Position numbers and translations under genes: made by a program. The notes under the pieces are model-generated. The model was not told where the DNA came from, made no database searches, and saw only the letters and a list, made by a program, of their open reading frames with translations. Of a DNA stretch of 7,234 bases, positions 1-5,822 are shown in pieces. Where the stretch lies: contig JACQPZ010000053.1 in the NCBI GenBank assembly GCA_016207265.1, forward strand, positions 1 to 7,234. Reading direction: 5' to 3'. Each line of letters begins with the position of its first letter. Position 1 is the first letter of the stretch. The DNA comes from Candidatus Latescibacterota bacterium (GTDB lineage Bacteria; Eisenbacteria; RBG-16-71-46; SZUA-252).

Positions 1-789
1 CACCGGACGATAGGGAAGCCTGAGCCTGGGCGGAGCGACCCTGAGTTCCGCCGCGATGCGCTCCACCAGCTCCCTGAGCGGCGTCGGCTTGGACCCCGCG
101 AGCAGGAATACCTGGCCGACCGCCTCGTCCCGCTCCTGGGCCGCCAGCATCCCGTCGAGGAGGTCGTCGATGTAGATCATGTGCCGCTTTCCCCTCCCGT
201 TGCCCAGATAGAAAAACGTGCCCTTCTGGATCATGCGGAAGAGCTTCAGCAGACGCATGTCTCCCGGGCCGTATACGTCGGCGGGCCGCACCACCGTCGC
301 GGACAAACTCCCGCCGCGCGCCGCATCCAGAACCCACCGCTCCGCCGCGGCCTTCGTTGTCTGGTAGATATCGTTGGGCCGGTAGGGAGCCGTCTCGTCG
401 ACGGGCCGCCCGCGAACCTGACCCGTGACACCCATCGTGCTGCAATAGACGAACCGGCGCACTCCGCTCGCGCGGCACGCTCCCGCGAGATCTTGAGTGG
501 CCGCGACGTTCGTGTCCCAGAAAACGCGGTCGGGGACGTTCGCTTCCCGCATCGTGGCCGCGATGTGGTGCACGATGTCCACGCCCTCGAGCGCGGGACC
601 GTGCCTGGCCCGGTCGCTCTCGTCGGCCTCGATCAGCTCGGCGCCCCGTGCCATGAGCGTCCTTGCATTCGAGGCCTCGGCGCCCGTACGAACGAGCGAG
701 AGGATCCGCACATGGTGCGACTGCTCCAGGAGTCGCAAAGCAAGACGCGAGCCAATAAACCCGGTCCCGCCCGTGATAAGAACTCGCAT
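1..789 (-). CDS. NAD(P)-dependent sugar epimerase/dehydratase (extended SDR), C-terminus cut by window edge
   Basis: Predicted cytoplasmic oxidoreductase of the extended short-chain dehydrogenase/reductase family (WcaG/GalE-like), likely acting on a nucleotide sugar. Reading down from the ATG at 789-787 gives 263 codons that stay open to base 1, so the C-terminus lies outside the window. Visible motifs: the Rossmann dinucleotide-binding loop TGGTGFIG at residues 6-13; VDIVHHIAA near 70-78; Asn94; the catalytic Ser/Thr at 117-118; the catalytic YxxxK pair Tyr142 and Lys146; RPADVYGPG near 168-176; and the YIDDL segment near 206-210. An in-frame TAG at 813-811 lies just upstream, and the ATG places the Rossmann motif at the usual distance from the N-terminus, so the start is well supported. 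An AGGAG (812-808) sits 18 bases from the ATG, too far for an ideal ribosome site. The gene is divergent from the glycosyltransferase operon. Family assignment is firm; the substrate (4-epimerase, dehydratase or reductase) cannot be told from what is seen. Confidence 0.9.
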   Translation of the reverse strand, partial: MRVLITGGTGFIGSRLALRLLEQSHHVRILSLVRTGAEASNARTLMARGAELIEADESDRARHGPALEGVDIVHHIAATMREANVPDRVFWDTNVAATQDLAGACRASGVRRFVYCSTMGVTGQVRGRPVDETAPYRPNDIYQTTKAAAERWVLDAARGGSLSATVVRPADVYGPGDMRLLKLFRMIQKGTFFYLGNGRGKRHMIYIDDLLDGMLAAQERDEAVGQVFLLAGSKPTPLRELVERIAAELRVAPPRLRLPYRPV

Positions 790-861
790 GGCCAGCTTGG
801 GAATAGTCTCCTAACGGGTCCGGAATCGATCCGTAGAGGCTCGGACTGCGGGGAGCCGTCG

Positions 862-890
862 TTGACAACGTATCTAAACAACCATAACAT
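862..890 (+). promoter_or_regulatory. Sigma70-type promoter for the glycosyltransferase operon
   Basis: TTGACA at 862-867 is a perfect -35 consensus. It is followed by a 17-base spacer and TAACAT at 885-890, which matches the -10 consensus TATAAT at 4 of 6 positions including the key second A and last T. The element lies in an AT-rich island in otherwise GC-rich DNA, upstream of the five-gene operon and reading into it. Transcription would start near 896-898, leaving a leader of about 230 bases before the ATG at 1128. The -35 overlaps a short inverted repeat GTTG-A-CAAC (861-869), which is too short to call an operator. Confidence 0.65.
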
Positions 891-952
891 AAAGGGGCTA
901 CGGCGACACCAGCCAACGCTCCGCGGGGTGCGGGAATGCGTCCGGACCGGCG

Positions 953-971
953 GCCCCGGTGCACACGGGGC
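953..971 (+). other. GC-rich hairpin in operon leader
   Basis: GCCCCG at 953-958 pairs perfectly with CGGGGC at 966-971 around a 7-base loop GTGCACA. It would form in the transcript about 60 bases after the predicted start site. No run of T follows, so it is not an intrinsic terminator by itself. It may be a structural element of the leader or a chance result of GC richness. Confidence 0.3.
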
Positions 972-996
972 ACGGACGAGAACCGGTAACTTTCTA

Positions 997-1012
997 GCAA
1001 GAGAGACCTTGC
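997..1012 (+). other. Short hairpin in operon leader
   Basis: GCAAG at 997-1001 pairs with CTTGC at 1008-1012 around the 6-base loop AGAGAC. It is a small 5-bp stem about 115 bases before the first start codon of the operon. It is not followed by a T tract. Function is unknown, and a chance occurrence is possible. Confidence 0.22.
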
Positions 1013-1127
1013 GGACCACCGTTGCAGTACATCCCGACCCAATCGCCGAGATCATCAAGAACCAATTGCGATACCCCGCGCGAGCCCCCACGGGCCTCCG
1101 GGGACATTCCGGTCCGAATCGGCGTCC

Positions 1128-2315
1128 ATGAAGATCCTGACGTTCAACTACGAGTACCCGCCGCTCGGCGGCGGCGGGGGAGTCGTCCACGAGCTCCTCG
1201 CCGAGGAACTCTCGAAGCGGCACCGCGTCGCCGTCATCACCTCCGCCTACTCGAACCTCCGTGGTCGCGAGGTCCGGGGAGGGGTCGAGATCCACCGGGT
1301 GCCGGTGTTCTTGCGCAAGGATCAGTCCGTCGCGACCCTCGCGTCGATGCTGTTCTATCCCCCCGCCGCGTGGATCAAGGCGGCGGAGCTGATGAGCCGG
1401 GAGCGGTTTGACGTGATCAACGGGCATTTCGCGGTCCCCACGGGTCCCGGCTCGCTCCCTCCCGCCAAGCTCGGCCGGATCCCCCATGTCCTGACCATCC
1501 AGGGTGGAGACATTTACGATCCGTCCAAGAAGCTCTCGCCGCACCGGCTCCCGGGGGCGAGAGCGGCCGTGACATTCGTGCTTCGGCACTCCGACGCCGT
1601 GATCGCCGCGTCGACCAATACGCGCGACAACGCGTATCGCTACTATGGCTACGGCGGCCCCATCGAGATCATCCCGCTGGGAATCCGCCAACCGGTCGTT
1701 CCCCAATCGACCCGCGAGGCGCTCGGGCTCCCCGAAGGCGCATTCCTGCTCGTGACCGTGGGGCGGCTCGTGAAGCGGAAGGCGATCGACGATCTTCTTC
1801 GCGCGGTGGCCCGGCCGGAGTGCTCGCGGGTCGAGCTGATCGTGGTTGGAGACGGCCCGGAGCGGGAAGCGCTCGAGTCGATCGCGGCGGCGCTGGGACT
1901 TTCGACACGAGTTCGATTCCTCGGTCGCGTTGAGGAAATCCGAAAATGGCAGATTCTCGAGAACGCAAACGCGTACGTTTCCTCCACGATGCACGAGGGG
2001 TTCGGCCTCGTCTACCTGGAGGGGATGGCCGCGGGGCTCCCCGTGGTGACGCCCGATCACGGCGGACAGGTTGACTTCCTCCGCGACGGCGAAACCGGCT
2101 ACGTGGTCCCCGCCGGAGATCTCCCCGCATTGGCGCGGGCGATCGCCCGGCTCGCCGAGCGTCCGGACGAGGCGGCGCGCATGGGTGCGCTCAACCGATC
2201 GCGCGCGCAGGAACACAGCATCCAGAATTGCGCACGCCGCTACGAAGATGTCTTCGAGCGCGTCGTGAACCGCCGTGCCCGCGCGAGGGCAGGCGTCGCG
2301 TCCGAGCGTCCATGA
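1128..2315 (+). CDS. Glycosyltransferase family 4 (GT-B fold), first gene of the operon
   Basis: 395-residue cytoplasmic or membrane-associated retaining glycosyltransferase, normal length for GT4; it should transfer a sugar from a nucleotide donor to a growing lipid-linked glycan. The N-terminal acceptor domain (about 1-185) starts MKILTFNYEYPP, followed by a Gly-rich loop (14-18) that is typical of GT4 acceptor sites. The C-terminal donor domain carries VGRLVKRK (211-218) with the diphosphate-binding pair Arg213 and Lys218, VGDGPERE (240-247), and the E-x7-E motif formed by Glu290 and Glu298 in the HEGFGLVYLEGMAAGLPVV segment. The tail (381-395) is Arg-rich. The ATG at 1128 gives a standard GT4 N-terminus, but no good Shine-Dalgarno is near it; the closest G-run (1100-1103) is about 24 bases away. 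The stop overlaps the next start by 4 bases (ATGA at 2312-2315). Family is certain; donor sugar and linkage are not predictable. Confidence 0.93.
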   Translation: MKILTFNYEYPPLGGGGGVVHELLAEELSKRHRVAVITSAYSNLRGREVRGGVEIHRVPVFLRKDQSVATLASMLFYPPAAWIKAAELMSRERFDVINGHFAVPTGPGSLPPAKLGRIPHVLTIQGGDIYDPSKKLSPHRLPGARAAVTFVLRHSDAVIAASTNTRDNAYRYYGYGGPIEIIPLGIRQPVVPQSTREALGLPEGAFLLVTVGRLVKRKAIDDLLRAVARPECSRVELIVVGDGPEREALESIAAALGLSTRVRFLGRVEEIRKWQILENANAYVSSTMHEGFGLVYLEGMAAGLPVVTPDHGGQVDFLRDGETGYVVPAGDLPALARAIARLAERPDEAARMGALNRSRAQEHSIQNCARRYEDVFERVVNRRARARAGVASERP

Positions 2316-3481
2316 CCAGCCAGGCGACGGCCGCGGGGGAGCGGCTCACGTCGTCCGCCGTCGAGACCTCCGAGGGATTCGCGGGGCTTGAGTCCGAATG
2401 GGACGAGCTTCTGGAACGCAGCCGGTCGCGGTCCGTGTTCCTCGCCTGGGGATGGCTCTACCCGTGGTGGGGTCAATTCGGCGGCGGCCGGTCGCTGAAG
2501 ATCCTGACCGTGCGCGACGAACGGGGGAGGCTCGTGGGGCTCGCCCCGTTTTGCGTGGAGCGCGTCGGACGCGTCGCGCCGATCCGCGTGCTCTCCTTTC
2601 TTGGCACCGAGCGCGTCAGCTCGGAGTATCTCGACGTGATCGCCGACCCCTCGCTCGAGCGCGACGTGGCGCGGGCCGTCTGGGACGCGCTCCGTTCGGG
2701 GTCGGATTCGTGGGACTCGATCCGGCTCACGGACCTGCTCGAGGAATCCACTCTCGCCGCCCATTGGACGGCCTGGGCCAGGGAGGACGGGTTCGCCGTC
2801 GACGAAGAGCGCGCCCAGGTCGCTCCCTACCTCTCCCTGCCACGAAGCACCGAAGAGTTCCGCCTGGCGCTCGGACCCGAGACCCGCGCGAATCTGAAGC
2901 GCAAGAGCCGGAAGCTCGAGCGTCACGGCGCGGCGCTCTCGGTGGTCGAGACGCCGGCGGAGGTATCGACGGCGCTCGAGACGCTGTTCGATCTCCACGG
3001 CCGGCGATGGGCGGCCCGCGAGCGGACCGGCAATCTCGCGGAGGACCGCGTTCGCGAATTCCACCGTCAGGTGGCGGGCCATCTGGGCGCGCGGGGGATG
3101 ATTCGGTTGTACGCGCTCCGCCTCGCGAACCACGCGGTCGCGTGTCTCTACGGCTTCGAATACAAACGGCGGTTCTACTACTACCAGGCGGGGTTCGATC
3201 CCGCGTCTCCCGTCGCGGGACTCAGGGGCGGCGACTATAGCCCCGGATTCGTCCTGATGGGACACTGCATCGAAGACGCGATCTCGCGCGGTCTCGAGGA
3301 ATTCGATTTCCTGCGCGGCCCCGAGTCGTACAAGTCGCTCTGGACCCGATCCCGCCGCGAGACGCGCGCCGTCACGCTGAGTCCCCCCGGCCGGTGGAAC
3401 GCGCTCGCGCGGCACGCCGCCCGCCGGACCCTCCGCGCCACCAAGCGCCTGGCGAAGCGGATCCTCAAGAGGCCCGCGTGA
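2312..3481 (+). CDS. FemAB/CelD-type GNAT acyltransferase (Acetyltransf_6 family)
   Basis: 389-residue protein of the GNAT-fold group annotated as CelD/BcsL or FemAB-related, common in polysaccharide and exosortase-associated loci. It probably transfers an acyl or aminoacyl group to a sugar or glycan precursor in the cytoplasm; the exact donor is not known for most members. Visible features: an N-terminal aromatic segment SVFLAWGWLYPWWGQF (41-56), the LKILTVRDERGRLVGLAPF strand-turn-strand (62-80), the basic helix ANLKRKSRKLERHG (193-206), the core GNAT strands around IRLYALRLANHAVACLYGFEY (264-284), and the signature FDFLRGPESYKSLWT (331-345). The C-terminal 30 residues are strongly basic. 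The frame stays open further upstream, to an ATG at 2228, but the ATG at 2312 gives the 4-base ATGA overlap with the glycosyltransferase stop, which fits the other junctions; extra residues upstream would be Arg-rich shadow of the previous gene. No clear Shine-Dalgarno is visible, so translation by coupling is likely. Confidence 0.88.
   Translation: MTSQATAAGERLTSSAVETSEGFAGLESEWDELLERSRSRSVFLAWGWLYPWWGQFGGGRSLKILTVRDERGRLVGLAPFCVERVGRVAPIRVLSFLGTERVSSEYLDVIADPSLERDVARAVWDALRSGSDSWDSIRLTDLLEESTLAAHWTAWAREDGFAVDEERAQVAPYLSLPRSTEEFRLALGPETRANLKRKSRKLERHGAALSVVETPAEVSTALETLFDLHGRRWAARERTGNLAEDRVREFHRQVAGHLGARGMIRLYALRLANHAVACLYGFEYKRRFYYYQAGFDPASPVAGLRGGDYSPGFVLMGHCIEDAISRGLEEFDFLRGPESYKSLWTRSRRETRAVTLSPPGRWNALARHAARRTLRATKRLAKRILKRPA
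3468..3472 (+). promoter_or_regulatory. Shine-Dalgarno for the second glycosyltransferase
   Basis: AGAGG at 3468-3472 lies 8 bases before the ATG at 3481, inside the last codons of the acyltransferase gene. It is the best-placed ribosome binding site in the window and supports the start at 3481 over the upstream in-frame ATG at 3394. Confidence 0.55.
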
Positions 3482-4644
3482 TGCCGCTTCGCATCATGCA
3501 CGTCGTGGACACGCTGGCGCTGGCCGGAACCGAGTACGGCGTCATGAAGACGGTGAACCTGCTCGACCCCGCGCGGTTCACCCCGTGGATTTGCTGTCTC
3601 GGGGGAAGCATTCCCGAGACGCGCCGGCTCGTCCGTCCCGACGTCCGAATCGTGGAGCTGAACCGCCGCGGGAGCGGCGTCGATTGGGCCCTCCCGTGGC
3701 GCCTCGCGAAGATCCTGCGAGGCGACCGGATCCAGGTGATCCACTCGCACAATTGGGCCACCTACGCCTACGCCGTCTCTTCGGCCCGGATCGCCGGCAT
3801 CCCGGTCGTGATCCACGGCGAGCACGGCCGCGACACGGCCGAGGATTCCGTTTCAATGAGGCGCCGATTCCTACGTCGGCTGCTCGTATCGGCCACGGAC
3901 CATTTCACGGCGGTCTCGCGGAGCATCCGCGAGCACATCTGCCGCGACTGGGGCGTCCCCGAGAATCGCGTGACCTTCATCCCGAACGGGGTCGATCTCG
4001 GCCGTTTCGGAGTCGGATACCCGAGCGCCGAGATCCGGGGGCGACTCGGAGTCGGGACGGGGGAGCCGCTGATCGGAGCGGTCGGCGAATTCCGGCCGGT
4101 GAAGGACTACATGACCCTCATCCACGCGTTCGAGCGGGTCCGCCGCCGCGTCCCGGCGGCGCGGCTCATCGTCGTCGGCTACGACCCGGACGGATGGTTC
4201 GCGAGCCGATTGAGCGAGGAGCCGCTCGAAGATCGCCGGATCCTGGATGATGTCCGGTTCCCGGGGCTTCGGACCGACATACCGGAGATCATGTCGGTCC
4301 TGGACGTTTACGTGAACTGCTCCCTCTACGAGGGAATGTCCAACACGATTCTCGAGGCCATGGCGTCGCGGAAGCCCGTCGTCGCGACCGCGGTCGGGGG
4401 AACGCCGGACATCGTCGAGGAGGGAGGGACCGCGTGGCTCGTTCCACCCGAAGATCCGGAGGCCTTGGCGGACCGGATCCTCTGGCTCCTGGAAGATCCG
4501 GGGGAAGCACAGCGGATGGGAGCCCGCGGCCGGGCGCGCGTGGAGCGTCTCCACGGGTACGCGGCCATGGTGGAGTCGAACGCCTCGCTGTACGAGTCCG
4601 TCTATGCGAACAAGGTCGGCTTGACGGGGAAGCCCCGCCGATGA
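3481..4644 (+). CDS. Glycosyltransferase family 4, resembling XrtA/PEP-CTERM-system glycosyltransferases
   Basis: 387-residue GT-B glycosyltransferase. N-terminal domain: IMHVVDTLALAGTEYGVMKTVNLL (5-28), with the GGxE-like acceptor loop here AGTEYG, then VIHSHNWATYAYA (86-98) and VVIHGEHGRD (109-118). C-terminal domain: VGEFRPVKDY (201-210) with Lys208 at the donor-phosphate position and Glu203 where many GT4 enzymes have Arg, VVGYD near 231-235, and E-x7-E as Glu284 and Glu292 in EGMSNTILEAMASRKPVVAT. The TLALAGTEYG and HGEHGRD segments recall, from memory, the TIGR03088 family of PEP-CTERM/XrtA-associated glycosyltransferases; a profile search would settle this. The start at 3481 shares one base with the preceding stop (TGATG at 3479-3483) and has a good AGAGG. 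Its own stop overlaps the next start by 4 bases. Role: addition of one sugar in the repeat unit or linker; sugar unknown. Confidence 0.92.
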   Translation: MPLRIMHVVDTLALAGTEYGVMKTVNLLDPARFTPWICCLGGSIPETRRLVRPDVRIVELNRRGSGVDWALPWRLAKILRGDRIQVIHSHNWATYAYAVSSARIAGIPVVIHGEHGRDTAEDSVSMRRRFLRRLLVSATDHFTAVSRSIREHICRDWGVPENRVTFIPNGVDLGRFGVGYPSAEIRGRLGVGTGEPLIGAVGEFRPVKDYMTLIHAFERVRRRVPAARLIVVGYDPDGWFASRLSEEPLEDRRILDDVRFPGLRTDIPEIMSVLDVYVNCSLYEGMSNTILEAMASRKPVVATAVGGTPDIVEEGGTAWLVPPEDPEALADRILWLLEDPGEAQRMGARGRARVERLHGYAAMVESNASLYESVYANKVGLTGKPRR

Positions 4645-5822
4645 ACGTCCTCGTGTTCACCACGCTCTTTCCGAACAACGTCTCGCCGAATCACGGCGTC
4701 TTCGTAAAAGCCCGTGTCCAGTCCTTCGCGCGCCGCGAGGGCCAGCGCGTCCGCGTCGTCTCGCCCGTCCCGGTCGCGCCGCCGTTCGGGCACGGGACGT
4801 GGCGGCAATTCTCCCAGATCCGTCGCGAGAACGACCTGGACGGCCTTCCCGTCATGCACCCGCGGTACGCCTTGATTCCAAAGGTCGGAATGACGCTCCA
4901 CGGCTACCTCATGTATCGTTCCGTCCTGCCGTCGGTGAGGCGCCTCCGGAAGCGCTTTCCGTTCGATCTCATCGACGCGCACTATGTGTATCCCGACGGC
5001 TTCGCGGCCGCTCTTCTCGGCCGCGCGCTCGAGGTCCCCGTCGTCGTCTCGGCGCGAGGAACCGATATCAACCTCTTCCGCGAATTCCCGATCATCCGGC
5101 TCATGGTGCAATGGACCCTTCGGTCGTCGGCCCACGTCATCGCGGTGTCTGCGGCGCTCAAGGGCGCAATGGTCGACCTTGGTGCCCCGGCGGCGAAGAT
5201 TACCGTCATCCCGAACGGAGTGGACGGAGAGTTGTTCCGCCCGATCGCGAGGGCAGACGCGGCCGAGCGGGTCGGCCTCCCCGGCGGCCGCATGATCCTC
5301 TCCGTCGGCGCCCTGCTCCGGACCAAGGGGTTCGACCTCATCCTCCGCGCATTCCGCTCGGTCCGGGATGAGAGGCCCTTCGACGACGTCACCCTGGTGA
5401 TCGTGGGGGAGGGGCCGGAGCGGAGGCCCCTCGAAGCGCTGGCCGAGCGGCTGCGCCTCACGCCCTACGTCCGATTCCAGGGGAGCGTCCCCCACGTCGA
5501 CCTCCCGACGTGGTACAGCGCGGCCGACGTCGCCTGCATGGGCACGGTCCGCGAGGGATGGCCCAACGTGGTGCTCGAATCGATGGCGTGCGGGACGCCG
5601 GTCGTGGCGCCCGCGGTCGGCGGCATTCCGGAGATCATCCGATCTCCGGAAACCGGCATCCTGGTGGAGCGGACCGAACGGTCGGTCGCGGAGGGACTCT
5701 CCGCCGCGCTGAGCCGGGCGTGGAACCGCGACTTCATCCGCACGTACGCGCTCGGTCACGGTTGGGATGAGACCGGACGGAGCGTGGAGCGCGTATTCGA
5801 GGGGGTTCTGGCGCGCCGATGA
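4641..5822 (+). CDS. Glycosyltransferase family 4, third in the operon
   Basis: 393-residue GT-B glycosyltransferase, full length. The N-terminus NVLVFTTLFPNNVSPNHGVFVKARV (2-26) is the pattern of GT4 enzymes found in capsule and exopolysaccharide clusters. FDLIDAHYVYPDG (108-120) and VVVSARGTDIN (134-144) belong to the acceptor domain. The donor domain shows VIPNGVDGELF (189-199), SVGALLRTKGFDLILRAF (221-238) with Ala224 in the place often held by Arg and Lys229 conserved, VIVGEGPERRPLE (253-265), and the E-x7-E motif as Glu305 and Glu313 in EGWPNVVLESMACGTPVVAPAVGG. The frame continues upstream to 4434, but the ATG at 4641 gives the canonical N-terminus and a 4-base ATGA overlap (4641-4644). 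A weak GGGGA (4626-4630) lies 10 bases before the start, inside a tiny hairpin (4625-4637). The stop overlaps the asparagine-synthase-like start by 4 bases. Confidence 0.93.
   Translation: MNVLVFTTLFPNNVSPNHGVFVKARVQSFARREGQRVRVVSPVPVAPPFGHGTWRQFSQIRRENDLDGLPVMHPRYALIPKVGMTLHGYLMYRSVLPSVRRLRKRFPFDLIDAHYVYPDGFAAALLGRALEVPVVVSARGTDINLFREFPIIRLMVQWTLRSSAHVIAVSAALKGAMVDLGAPAAKITVIPNGVDGELFRPIARADAAERVGLPGGRMILSVGALLRTKGFDLILRAFRSVRDERPFDDVTLVIVGEGPERRPLEALAERLRLTPYVRFQGSVPHVDLPTWYSAADVACMGTVREGWPNVVLESMACGTPVVAPAVGGIPEIIRSPETGILVERTERSVAEGLSAALSRAWNRDFIRTYALGHGWDETGRSVERVFEGVLARR
5799..5805 (+). promoter_or_regulatory. Possible Shine-Dalgarno for the asparagine-synthase-like gene
   Basis: GAGGGGG at 5799-5805, inside the end of the third glycosyltransferase, is 13 bases before the ATG at 5819. 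The spacing is longer than ideal, but no other purine run is closer. It agrees with a start at the ATGA overlap. Confidence 0.35.

Larger units (their letters stand above)
790..1127. other. Divergent intergenic region with promoter and long leader
   Basis: 338 bases lie between the divergent start codons of the epimerase and the first glycosyltransferase. I see no convincing gene on either strand: the open frames that cross it are continuations of shadow frames from neighbouring genes. It holds an AT-rich pocket at about 861-895 (roughly one third G+C against about two thirds around it), a plus-strand promoter at 862-890, and two small hairpins downstream at 953-971 and 997-1012. I could not find a good promoter reading left toward the epimerase, although the same AT-rich pocket is the only likely place for one. 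I recognise no known riboswitch in the leader. Confidence 0.7.

Noticed and set aside
953..971. Hairpin as an intrinsic terminator or attenuator
   Set aside because: The stem is only 6 bp and is not followed by a T-rich tract, so termination is not supported.
181..1131. Plus-strand open frame (316 codons) across the epimerase and the intergenic region
   Set aside because: It is antisense to the epimerase, which has full SDR motifs in the minus frame, and the translated product resembles no family.
633..2216. Long minus-strand open frame (527 codons) antisense to the first glycosyltransferase and the intergenic region
   Set aside because: It is very rich in Arg, Gly, His and Pro, shows no family motif, and mirrors a clear GT4 gene on the plus strand. 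Such long antisense frames are expected in high-GC genes.
3481..5822. Loss of the usual donor-binding Arg in the second (Glu203) and third (Ala224) glycosyltransferases as a sign of inactivity
   Set aside because: This position is variable in GT4 subfamilies, the paired Lys and the E-x7-E motif are kept in both, and the proteins are full length. I do not treat them as inactive.
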